Origin: Williamsia faeni | GTDB taxonomy: Bacteria > Actinomycetota > Actinomycetes > Mycobacteriales > Mycobacteriaceae | DNA length: 38,559 nt | Reading direction: 5' to 3' | Assembly (NCBI GenBank): GCA_003202005.1 | Contig: QJJF01000021.1 | Coordinates: 1 to 38,559 of the forward strand | Part shown: positions 32,329-38,559 of the stretch, in pieces | Layout: every line of letters starts with the position of its first letter | How positions within the stretch are numbered: the stretch's first letter is position 1 | The notes under the pieces: generated by a model | The model's input: only the letters and a program-made list of their open reading frames with translations | Told to the model about the DNA's origin: nothing | Databases searched by the model: none | Program-made: the position numbers and the translations under genes

Positions 32329-33825
32329 CTACTGCTGAACGACGCGCGGCGCGATTTCGGCGGCGGTCGGTAATCCGGGCAGGCTGATCGTCAGCAGAGC
32401 GCCGCCCGCGTCGGACTGACCGGCGACCACCGTTCCACCGTGTCGAACGACCACCTGACGAACGATCGCGAGTCCGAGTCCTGAGCCGGGCATCGACCGG
32501 GCCGCGGTCGACCGGTAGAAGCGTTCGAAGATCAGCTCCCGGTCTTCCGGAGGGATACCCGGACCGGCATCGGCGACGGTCAGCTCGGCCCGCCGGGGCT
32601 CGACCTGTGTCAGCTTCACCACCACCGGGCGTCCGGGTGGGCTCCACTTGGCCGCGTTGTCGAGAACGTTGAGGACCGCACGCGATAGTCCGGCGCTCTC
32701 ACCGAACACAAACCAGGGACTGACCTGGACGGAGAAATCCACATCGGTGCGGCGACGGCGGACCCGTTCCAGTGAGCGGTCGATGACCTCGGACAGGTCG
32801 ATCTCCTCGTGGACCACTTCTGGGGCGTCTTCCCGCGCCAGGTCGACGAGATCGCCCACCAACGTGGAGAGCTCCTCGATCTGCGCCATCAGATCGGCGC
32901 GCAGCTCCGCCATGTCCGATGCCGGAACCGCGCGGGCCCCCGGCTCGGACGACGCGATCATCAGCTCGAGGTTGGTCCGCAGCGACGTCAACGGTGTCCG
33001 CAATTCGTGGCCGGCGTCGGCGACCAGTCGGGACTGCCGGTCTCGTGATTCGGCCAGCGCCCGCAGCATCAGGTTGAAACTCTCGGTGAGCCTTGCCAAC
33101 TCGTCATTGCCGACCACCGGGATCGGCGTCAGGTCATCGGTCCTCGCCACCCGTTCGGCGGCTCTGGTCAAACGCGCCACCGGCCGTAAACCCGCTCTGG
33201 CAACGGTAGTTCCAGCCACCGCCGCCAGGATGATGCCGCAGCCGCCGATGACCCCCAGCACCCAGGCCAGCCGCCCGAGCACCTCGTCGGTGTCACCGAG
33301 ACTCTGCGAGATGATCAGGGTGTTGCCGTCGACCAGCTTGCGCGCCAGCACCCGCTGGTTGTGCGCGGTCCGCAGCGACGACTCGGCTTTGCCGTCGACC
33401 ACCCCTTGTTCGGGGTCGCCGTACGGCACACTCCCGATCTGGAAACCCCGTCCGCCGGGCATCACCAACGCCACCGACATGTCCGTGGAATAGACGGTGC
33501 CGGCCACCAGCGACTCGGGTGAATCGTCGAGCACACCGACGCGGGCCAACTCTGTCATCCCGTTGGCCCGGTTGGTCAGCTGAGAGTCGACATCGGCGTA
33601 CATGGCCCGGTACACCACTGCAAAAGCGGCGGCAGCCATGACAGCCACGGCGATACCGACCACGGTGGCGGCCAGGATGGTGATGCGCCAGCGCAGTGAG
33701 ATGGTGCGGGTCAGCGGCATCGGCTTGCGCATCTGCCGGGGCAGTTCGTTGTCGGGGACCAGGTTGGTCGGACGTTGCGGCGTGATCGACTCCATCTGAG
33801 TCGAATGCCGGTGATAGAAACTCAC
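32329..33825 (-). CDS. mprB: Sensor histidine kinase MprB
   Basis: This protein has 498 residues. Two membrane segments (about 48-73 and 187-207) enclose an extracytoplasmic sensor domain of about 115 residues. HAMP (GLRPVARLTRAAERVARTDDL) and the kinase core follow: the H box DAGHELRTPLTSLR with phospho-acceptor His273, N box NVLDNAAKWSPPG, G1 DAGPGIPPED and G2 GSGLGLAIVRQVV. It senses envelope stress and phosphorylates MprA. The start at GTG 33825 lies 17 bases after mprA; an ATG ten codons on is an alternative and neither has a strong ribosome-binding site. It matches mycobacterial MprB throughout. Confidence 0.93.
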   Translation of the reverse strand: MSFYHRHSTQMESITPQRPTNLVPDNELPRQMRKPMPLTRTISLRWRITILAATVVGIAVAVMAAAAFAVVYRAMYADVDSQLTNRANGMTELARVGVLDDSPESLVAGTVYSTDMSVALVMPGGRGFQIGSVPYGDPEQGVVDGKAESSLRTAHNQRVLARKLVDGNTLIISQSLGDTDEVLGRLAWVLGVIGGCGIILAAVAGTTVARAGLRPVARLTRAAERVARTDDLTPIPVVGNDELARLTESFNLMLRALAESRDRQSRLVADAGHELRTPLTSLRTNLELMIASSEPGARAVPASDMAELRADLMAQIEELSTLVGDLVDLAREDAPEVVHEEIDLSEVIDRSLERVRRRRTDVDFSVQVSPWFVFGESAGLSRAVLNVLDNAAKWSPPGRPVVVKLTQVEPRRAELTVADAGPGIPPEDRELIFERFYRSTAARSMPGSGLGLAIVRQVVVRHGGTVVAGQSDAGGALLTISLPGLPTAAEIAPRVVQQ

Positions 33826-33842
33826 GGTGCACAGCTCACGAT

Positions 33843-34529
33843 CTACGGCGGGGTCTCCCGCAGGACGTAACCAACGCCCCGCACGGTGTGGATGAGTCGA
33901 ATCTCGCCCTCGGCCTCGGTCTTCCGACGCAGGTAGCCCACATAGACCTCGAGGGCGTTACCCGAGGTGGGAAAGTCGTAGCCCCACACCTCTTCCAGGA
34001 TGCGGCTGCGGGTCAGGACGCGCCGCGGGTTGGCCATCAGCATCTCCAGAAGCGCAAACTCTGTGCGCGTCAGGCTGATCGACCGTTCGCCGCGAGTGAC
34101 GTCCCGAGTAACCGGATCCATCGTGAGGTCCTCGAAGGTCATCGCCTCGGAGTCCGGCAGGGGTTCGGTTGCGGCGCGGCGCATCAACGCCCGCATCCTC
34201 GCGAGAAGTTCTTCAAGAGCAAACGGCTTGGGTAGATAGTCATCGGCGCCGGCGTCGAGACCGGCCACGCGCTCGGACACCGAGTCGCGTGCGGTGAGGA
34301 CCAGGATCGGCAGATCATCACCGGTGCTGCGGAGCCGACGGCAAACTTCCAGGCCGTCCAGCCGCGGCATCATGACGTCGAGCACCACCGCGTCGGGCCG
34401 CTCGCTGGTGATTTTTTCCAGAGCTTCGACACCGTCTCCAGCAGTGATCACCGTGTACCCGTTGAACGTCAGGGACCGGCGCAGAGATTCGCGAACGGCG
34501 CGATCGTCGTCCACAACAAGAATGCGCAT
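33843..34529 (-). CDS. mprA: Response regulator MprA
   Basis: This 228-residue OmpR/PhoB-type regulator starts at ATG 34529. The receiver domain has the acidic cluster D7-D9, phosphorylation site Asp51 ([14 protein letters not shown]) and the conserved Lys in YLPKPF. The C-terminal winged helix contains [31 protein letters not shown] and [11 protein letters not shown]. It is co-transcribed with mprB. In mycobacteria MprA activates its own operon, pepD and sigma-factor genes under cell-wall stress. A candidate MprA box lies 23 bases before its start. Confidence 0.95.
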   Translation of the reverse strand: MRILVVDDDRAVRESLRRSLTFNGYTVITAGDGVEALEKITSERPDAVVLDVMMPRLDGLEVCRRLRSTGDDLPILVLTARDSVSERVAGLDAGADDYLPKPFALEELLARMRALMRRAATEPLPDSEAMTFEDLTMDPVTRDVTRGERSISLTRTEFALLEMLMANPRRVLTRSRILEEVWGYDFPTSGNALEVYVGYLRRKTEAEGEIRLIHTVRGVGYVLRETPP

Positions 34530-34551
34530 GACAACAGTCTTACGTGACCTG

Positions 34552-34567
34552 CTGAGAGAGCGCTGAG
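34552..34567 (-). promoter_or_regulatory. Candidate MprA box upstream of mprA
   Basis: On the minus strand CTCAG-cgctct-CTCAG gives two 5-bp direct repeats at 11-bp spacing (CTGAG at 34552-34556 and 34563-34567 on the plus strand). It is the same arrangement as upstream of pepD, fitting autoregulation by MprA. Confidence 0.6.
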
Positions 34568-34598
34568 TAATCGACCGGCGCGCCCGGAGTTAATCGAG

Positions 34599-35213
34599 TC
34601 AGGATCGACGTTGCGGGGCCATCGGCAGGTGCCACTTGAACTGCAGGCTCGCAATCCGCAACAAGGTCGCTGCGGCCGCACCGCTGACCAATCCGGTCCA
34701 CTGCGGCCAGCCGAGACCGTCGACGATCACCACCGCGATCGCACCGCACATCGCCGGCACCGCGTACAGGTCGGTCGGGCGCAACAGCATCGGGACCTCG
34801 CGGGCAAGGACGTCGCGCAGGACACCACCCCCGACCGCCATGGTGATTCCGATAAGGACCGCCGCCATCGCGCTCGCGTCGTGCTCGAGGGCGAGCAACG
34901 CCCCGGACACCGCGAACACGCCCATACCGATAGCGTCGAGGACCATGATCGCCGGGAACAACTTCTTGAACGCCGGGTGAAAGAAGAAGGTGAGCAGTCC
35001 GGAGATCAAGGCGATGGTCAGATTCGGCCAATTCTGCACCGAGGAGGGCGGCGTGATGTCGAGAAGGAGGTCGCAGATCACGCCACCACCGACACCGGTG
35101 GCCGCACCCATCGACAGGATCCCGAAGAGGTCGAAGTCTTTGCGAATACCGACCAGCGCGCCCGAACAGGCGAACACCGCGATACCCGCGTAGGTCAACA
35201 CATCCTGCAGCAC
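34599..35213 (-). CDS. TRIC/UPF0126-family membrane protein
   Basis: This 204-residue protein starts at GTG 35213 with GGAGGTGATC upstream. About seven hydrophobic helices are visible, arranged as two similar halves. Each carries the family's glycine motif: FACSGALVGIRKDFDLFGI with GVGGGVICDLLL, and FAVSGALLAL with AVGGGVLRDVL. This is the UPF0126/TRIC trimeric intracellular cation channel family; bacterial members conduct potassium or related ions. It lies downstream of rpmF and upstream of mprA on the same strand, with a terminator between rpmF and this gene. Confidence 0.9.
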   Translation of the reverse strand: MLQDVLTYAGIAVFACSGALVGIRKDFDLFGILSMGAATGVGGGVICDLLLDITPPSSVQNWPNLTIALISGLLTFFFHPAFKKLFPAIMVLDAIGMGVFAVSGALLALEHDASAMAAVLIGITMAVGGGVLRDVLAREVPMLLRPTDLYAVPAMCGAIAVVIVDGLGWPQWTGLVSGAAAATLLRIASLQFKWHLPMAPQRRS

Positions 35214-35247
35214 CGCTGATCACCTCCACCGATCGTTCTCCGGACAC

Positions 35248-35276
35248 AACAAAAGACTGACCGTCCTGCGACGGCC
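35248..35276 (-). terminator. Terminator of rpmF
   Basis: On the minus strand GGCCGTC-gcag-GACGGTC forms a 7-bp stem with one G-U pair, followed by AGTCTTTTGTTG. It lies 28 bases beyond the rpmF stop. Confidence 0.75.
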
Positions 35277-35304
35277 AGCCTCAGTGTTGCGCCTTACGGG
35301 CTAG

Positions 35305-35478
35305 TCAGCGACGATCGAGATCGACGAGACCCAGCTTCACTGCCTTGACCAGGCGACGGGGCACGCGATGAGCGACGCCACCAACCTTGATCTCCTGCAG
35401 TGCCGGGTTTTCGGCCTTCCACTGCGAGCGGCGGCTACGAGTATTCGACCGCGACATCCGGCGCTTCGGTACAGCCAT
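35305..35478 (-). CDS. rpmF: 50S ribosomal protein L32
   Basis: This 57-residue protein starts at ATG 35478 with GAAGGG 8 bases upstream. The sequence reads [19 protein letters not shown], then WKAENPALQ and a C-terminus [14 protein letters not shown], the standard L32 pattern. The zinc-binding cysteines of many L32 proteins are absent, so this is the cysteine-free (C-minus) type, as in other actinobacterial copies at this locus. It is too short to be caught by length-based gene calling. Confidence 0.95.
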   Translation of the reverse strand: MAVPKRRMSRSNTRSRRSQWKAENPALQEIKVGGVAHRVPRRLVKAVKLGLVDLDRR

Positions 35479-35750
35479 GATTCAGCCCTTCATTCTTCGT
35501 TTACGTATCGGGGTTTGTGCGTGTCCGTGTGCCGTACCGGCTCTCGAACTTCTGCACTCGTCCTGCGGTGACGCGTACCCGTTGCGAACGGGACGTGACA
35601 TCGACAACCTCTAGAGGGTACCGGTTACCCCCTCCCAATCCAAAGTGGCGTCTGAAGTCAGCGTCGTACCGGTCGGTGAACTGCGCCGATCGCCGTACAG
35701 CGGATGCCTTCGCAGACCCTTTACTTGCAGAAGTGGAAAGTGGTCCATAA

Positions 35751-35769
35751 GCTTTCCATCATGGAAAGC
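35751..35769 (+). promoter_or_regulatory. Palindrome over the start codon of the membrane protein gene
   Basis: GCTTTCCAT-c-ATGGAAAGC is a perfect 9-bp palindrome around one base, and its right arm begins with the ATG start. Another GGAAAG half-site lies about 15 bases upstream. It is probably an operator of the winged-helix protein encoded by the second gene of the pair. Confidence 0.55.
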
Positions 35770-36225
35770 GATGAGACGCGGGAGCTCCTCCGAATCGCCG
35801 ATCAGGCCGAGGCCGCTCCGTATGTCGACTATCCACCCACGCCGTGGTGGTACTACCCCGCTGTCGGCGGATGGGCGGCGGCAATGGTCGGCAACTTCGC
35901 CTGGTTGCACGAACAGAAGGCCGTCTTCTTCGGGATCCTGGCCACCCTGATTGTTGCGGAGGTCGTGTTCATCAGGTGGATGAGCAGGCGGCACGGCGCA
36001 TTGCCCATGCCGGGCCAGGGAACTCCGCCCGCGGAGATCCGGGTGGAGTGGAATCGCTACTTCGTGTCGTTGCCGATCGTCGCCGGCCTCATCGCACTCG
36101 CGTGGTGGATGGTCGGTATCGCAGTGGCCGCCGCAGTCACCTTTGTCGCAGTCACGGGCGGGCTGATGATCTACGAACGCCGCTACGCCCGCGCGGCTGC
36201 AGCGGTACGGGAACGGCTCGCATGA
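35761..36225 (+). CDS. Membrane protein of a regulator-coupled pair, unknown function
   Basis: This 154-residue protein starts at ATG 35761 within a palindrome; no ribosome-binding site is obvious. A tyrosine/proline/tryptophan-rich start (YVDYPPTPWWYYPAVGGW) is followed by four hydrophobic segments: about 40-52, 58-77, 100-120 and 120-138. The basic ends are RWMSRRHG and YERRYARAAAA. Its stop overlaps the start of the winged-helix gene (ATGA). Such small membrane proteins are often paired with MarR-like winged-helix regulators in actinobacteria. The function is unknown. Confidence 0.8.
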   Translation: MESDETRELLRIADQAEAAPYVDYPPTPWWYYPAVGGWAAAMVGNFAWLHEQKAVFFGILATLIVAEVVFIRWMSRRHGALPMPGQGTPPAEIRVEWNRYFVSLPIVAGLIALAWWMVGIAVAAAVTFVAVTGGLMIYERRYARAAAAVRERLA

Positions 36226-36587
36226 TCGATGGTCTGGATCCGCTGATCCATGCTCCGAAACGTCTTGCCGCCATGGCAATTCTCGCCAACAGCACCACGG
36301 CGTCGTTCAAGTTCTTGAAAGAGCATCTGAACCTGCAGGATTCGGACCTGTCGAAGCAGATGTCAGCGCTCGAGTCGGCTGGATACCTCACAGCATCCAA
36401 GGCAGGCCACGGCCGCGGTGGCAGTACCACCTTCCGGATCACCGCGGCCGGCAAACGCGCCTACGGGGCGCATCGATCAGCGCTCCGGGCCCTGCTCGAC
36501 GGCGCCCCCGAACCCGATGATGTGGCCTTGTTGCGACGAAAAGCCCAGGTGGACCCCACCAAAACGGCACATCATCGGGGTATCTAG
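36222..36587 (+). CDS. Winged-helix transcriptional regulator (MarR-like)
   Basis: This protein has 121 residues. IHAPKRLAAMAILANST, FKFLKEHLNLQDSDLSKQMSALESAGYLTASKAG and TTFRITAAGKRAYGAH form a complete winged helix of the 'transcriptional regulator/DNA-binding' type close to MarR/PadR. The recognition helix is DLSKQMSALESAGY and the wing follows. It is translationally coupled to the membrane protein gene before it. It probably binds the palindrome at 35751-35769 and represses its own operon, which is inference. It may release upon binding an unknown ligand. Confidence 0.87.
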   Translation: MIDGLDPLIHAPKRLAAMAILANSTTASFKFLKEHLNLQDSDLSKQMSALESAGYLTASKAGHGRGGSTTFRITAAGKRAYGAHRSALRALLDGAPEPDDVALLRRKAQVDPTKTAHHRGI

Positions 36588-36596
36588 ACTTCTCTG

Positions 36597-37547
36597 GTGT
36601 CAGGCGTCATCCAGGGGTTCACGGTCATCTTCATCGTGATCGCCGTCGGATTCGTCCTCGGACGCACCGACTTGCTCGGACCCGGCGCAACGATGGTGCT
36701 GTCGCGACTGGTGTTTTTCGTCTGCACACCCGCCCTGTTGTTCTCATCCTTGGCCAAAGCCGATATCGCCGACGTGTTCTCGACCACGCTGGTTGTCGCG
36801 GGCGGTAGCGCACTCATCGTCGGTGCCCTGTACTTCACCATCGCGCGACTGTTGCTGCGGCGCGCGGTTCCGGAGGCGACCATCGGGGCGCTCTCGTCGT
36901 CGTACGTCAACTCCGCGAACCTCGGTATCCCGATCGCCATCTTCGTGCTCGACGACGCGTCATTTGTGGCACCGCTGTTGCTGTTTCAGATCATGGTGTA
37001 CTCGCCGCTGGCGTTGACAACGCTGGACCTCACGGCACTCGATCGCCTCGATGAGGACGGCAACAAGCGCCGGATTTCTTTGCGCGACACCATCATCGCA
37101 CCGCTCACCAATCCGATCGTTCTCGGTGGCGCGGCCGGACTGGCCATCGCCGTCAGCGGCATCACTCCCCCGCAGGCCCTGATGGAACCGTTCGACATGC
37201 TGGGCAATGCGTCTGTACCCGGTGCGCTCCTGGTTTTTGGACTTTCCCTGACCGGTGTCGCGGTGTTGCGGAAGGGCGAAAGTCCACGCCGCGATGTCGC
37301 CCTGGCCACCGTGCTCAAGATGGTCGTGCAGCCGGTCATCGTCTACGTCATGGCGCGGTTTGCCTTTGGTGCCGAGGGACACGAACTGTTCGCCCTTGTT
37401 GTCATCGCCGCGTTGCCGACCGCCCAGAGCGTGCTCGTCTACGCCACCCGCTATCAACGAGGTGTTGTTCTGGCCCGCGATTCCGCATTGGTGACGACAA
37501 TTCTCGCAGTTCCGGGCATCGCCTTGATCGCCCTATTGCTGGCTTGA
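36597..37547 (+). CDS. AEC-family (auxin efflux carrier-type) transporter
   Basis: This 316-residue protein starts at GTG 36597. Ten hydrophobic segments are visible, in two groups of five around a cytoplasmic loop (LDRLDEDGNKRRISLRDTI). Family features are GFVLGRTDLLGPGA at the first helix, SSYVNSANLGIPIAIFVL in the first half and AALPTAQSVLVYATRY near the end. AEC proteins carry organic acids or other small anions, and the substrate is not determined. It follows the regulator pair by 9 bases and could be co-transcribed with it. Confidence 0.9.
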   Translation: MSGVIQGFTVIFIVIAVGFVLGRTDLLGPGATMVLSRLVFFVCTPALLFSSLAKADIADVFSTTLVVAGGSALIVGALYFTIARLLLRRAVPEATIGALSSSYVNSANLGIPIAIFVLDDASFVAPLLLFQIMVYSPLALTTLDLTALDRLDEDGNKRRISLRDTIIAPLTNPIVLGGAAGLAIAVSGITPPQALMEPFDMLGNASVPGALLVFGLSLTGVAVLRKGESPRRDVALATVLKMVVQPVIVYVMARFAFGAEGHELFALVVIAALPTAQSVLVYATRYQRGVVLARDSALVTTILAVPGIALIALLLA

Positions 37548-37576
37548 GTGGGTCGCAGCCCACTACCGTGAGTCGG

Positions 37577-38248
37577 GTGAGCGATCAGACCCCTACCGGC
37601 GACTCCGAATCCACCCCCGAGGCCAATCTCAGCAAAGTGCGTGCCGGCGACCTCGATCGCCGACTGGCGATCGACATCCTGTCGCTGGCGATGACCCAGG
37701 GACACCTGAGCCAGACCGAATACGACGAACGCGCCGAAAAGGCGATGGCGGCGAGGACCTTCGGCGAACTCGACGCCCTCACCGACGATCTGCCGACCCC
37801 TACGTCGAAGCCGCAGTCGGCGCCGGCCACGCCCGCTTCACCGGCCTCTGACGTCGACCCAGACGTGAACGTGATCCTCAATCGGATTGCCGTCATGAGT
37901 GGCTCCGAGCTCAAAGGCCGGTCCGCGGTCGGCGAGCATCTCTACGCTCTTGCCCTCATGGGCGGAGTCGAGATCGACCTTCGAAATGCCATCTTCACGT
38001 CGTCCTCGCTGACCATCCGCGCGACCGCCATCATGGGCGGGATAGAAATCGTGGTGCCCGAGAACGCCACCGTCCAGGTCAACGGCATCGGGTTCATGGG
38101 CGGGTTCGGCAGCGAAGCCGACACCGTTGGCCCCGGAGTTCCGGGCGCACCGACGATCACCGTCACCGGCTTGGCATTCTGGGGCGGCGTCCGGGTGGCC
38201 CGGCGCCCATCGCAGGACCCGACCCCGCCGTCACTCAAGAAGGACTGA
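37577..38248 (+). CDS. DUF1707 and LiaF-like C-terminal domain protein
   Basis: This 223-residue protein starts at GTG 37577 (VSDQTPTG); TTG 37544 or GTG 37568 would extend it. Residues 15-70 form a DUF1707 domain (RAGDLDRRLAIDILSLAMTQGHLSQTEYDERAEKAMAARTFGELDALTDDLP). After a Pro/Ala/Thr linker, the C-terminus has ALMGGVEIDLR, IMGGIEIVVPENATVQVNGIGFMGGF and LAFWGGVRV, the repeating pattern of the LiaF/DUF2154 'cell-wall-active antibiotic response' fold. There is no membrane segment. A link to envelope stress is likely by family only. Confidence 0.85.
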   Translation: MSDQTPTGDSESTPEANLSKVRAGDLDRRLAIDILSLAMTQGHLSQTEYDERAEKAMAARTFGELDALTDDLPTPTSKPQSAPATPASPASDVDPDVNVILNRIAVMSGSELKGRSAVGEHLYALALMGGVEIDLRNAIFTSSSLTIRATAIMGGIEIVVPENATVQVNGIGFMGGFGSEADTVGPGVPGAPTITVTGLAFWGGVRVARRPSQDPTPPSLKKD

Positions 38249-38429
38249 CTCCACCGCCGTCGAGCGTGCCCTCGTTGCCGCCCAGCGGGCCCTCGTTACC
38301 GCCCAGCGGGCCCTCGTTACCGCCCAGCGGGCCCTCGTTACCGCCCAGCGGGCCCTCGTTACCGTCGAGCGGGCCCAAATCACCGTCGAGTGTGCCGATA
38401 TCGGCGCATGAATACCATTGTCGGCCCAC
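38235..38429 (-). CDS. Possible small Gly-rich repeat protein (doubtful)
   Basis: A frame of 64 codons from GTG 38429 reads through the tandem repeat as LDGNEGPLGGNEGPLGG and so on. An in-frame stop lies just upstream of the GTG and no ribosome-binding site is obvious. A plus-strand frame and another minus-strand frame are also open through the repeat because its unit is a multiple of three. Coding is therefore uncertain. Confidence 0.25.
   Translation of the reverse strand: MGRQWYSCADIGTLDGDLGPLDGNEGPLGGNEGPLGGNEGPLGGNEGPLGGNEGTLDGGGVSPS
38265..38391. repeat. 21-bp tandem repeat (about six units)
   Basis: Units of the form GGGCCCTCGTTACCGCCCAGC start at 38287, 38308 and 38329 and are identical. 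Flanking units at 38265, 38350 and 38371 are diverged. The unit length is a multiple of three. One minus-strand frame (GTG 38429 to 38235) reads it as the heptapeptide GPLGGNE repeated, and others read as basic or alanine-rich heptads. It is likely to vary in copy number between strains. Confidence 0.85.
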
Positions 38430-38457
38430 TCAATTGACATAAGAGCACGCTCGACGG

Positions 38458-38559
38458 TCAGTTGGGCACAGTGATACTGGATCTGCTGGTCACGGGTTGG
38501 GTCTGACTCTGTTTGGCACTGACGCTTACGGGTTGTCTTGCGAGCGATATGTCGACCCA
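38458..38559 (-). CDS. Possible C-terminus of a gene entering from the right edge
   Basis: A minus-strand frame open from the window edge encodes 33 residues ending in SVSAKQSQTQPVTSRSSITVPN and stops at 38458. The polar Ser/Thr/Gln-rich composition would suit the tail of an exported protein. A second minus-strand frame is also open here, so this is a weak call. Confidence 0.25.
   Translation of the reverse strand, partial: WVDISLARQPVSVSAKQSQTQPVTSRSSITVPN

Noticed and set aside
38265-38391. CRISPR array
   Set aside because: Units are contiguous 21-bp repeats without unique spacers.

Overview
The window comes from a high-GC actinobacterium with a mycolic-acid outer membrane. It carries four MspA-type porins and the block rpmF / mprA-mprB / pepD / moaB2 / mscL / FmdB / 5-FTHF cyclo-ligase / galU / moeA / rimJ, which has the same order as the Rv0979A-Rv0996 region of Mycobacterium tuberculosis. 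The porin sequences and integrated element suggest Gordonia or a close relative, but the genus cannot be proven from the sequence.

Bases 1 to about 18.7 kb are accessory DNA: one end of an integrative mobilizable element inserted at the 3' end of a tRNA-Ala(CGC) gene (18704-18776, minus). From left to right it holds the terminal repeats of an IS21-type insertion sequence abutting a MOBP-like relaxase; a translationally coupled MobC-like accessory protein; a palindrome-rich intergenic region that is the best oriT candidate; three small unknown genes; a cargo block (PPP-type metallophosphoesterase, truncated ADP-ribosylglycohydrolase, HAD hydrolase, convergent XRE/TPR regulator); and a tightly overlapping plus-strand operon (unknown, DUF2637 membrane protein, excisionase-like HTH, replication-type HTH protein, a stand-alone transposase-like HTH, unknown, broken DUF1643 gene). 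Then come a solitary DndB/DGQHR-family gene, a roughly 0.5 kb gene-free stretch packed with perfect hairpins ending at a strong ribosome-binding site, a complete IS21-family element with a 6-bp target duplication but a doubly frameshifted istA, and the tyrosine integrase next to the tRNA. The other attachment site is not in the window.

From 18.8 kb to the right end is core chromosome. It contains a SepX/GlpR-like divisome membrane protein, rimJ, moeA, galU, 5-formyltetrahydrofolate cyclo-ligase, an FmdB-type zinc ribbon with a serine-rich tail, a SAF-domain protein and an MscL channel with an unusually long proline-rich tail. A tandem duplication of a two-gene MspA porin operon follows (26.1-29.4 kb). 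Then come the envelope-stress module pepD-moaB2-small ORF and mprA-mprB (both preceded by a CTCAG-N6-CTCAG direct repeat), a TRIC/UPF0126 membrane protein, rpmF, a membrane protein plus winged-helix regulator pair with a palindrome over the start codon, an AEC transporter, a DUF1707 protein and a 21-bp tandem repeat.

The most unusual signals are the structured-RNA candidate at about 13.37-13.86 kb beside the orphan DndB-like gene, the candidate MprA boxes, the duplicated cysteine-containing porins, and the MscL tail.
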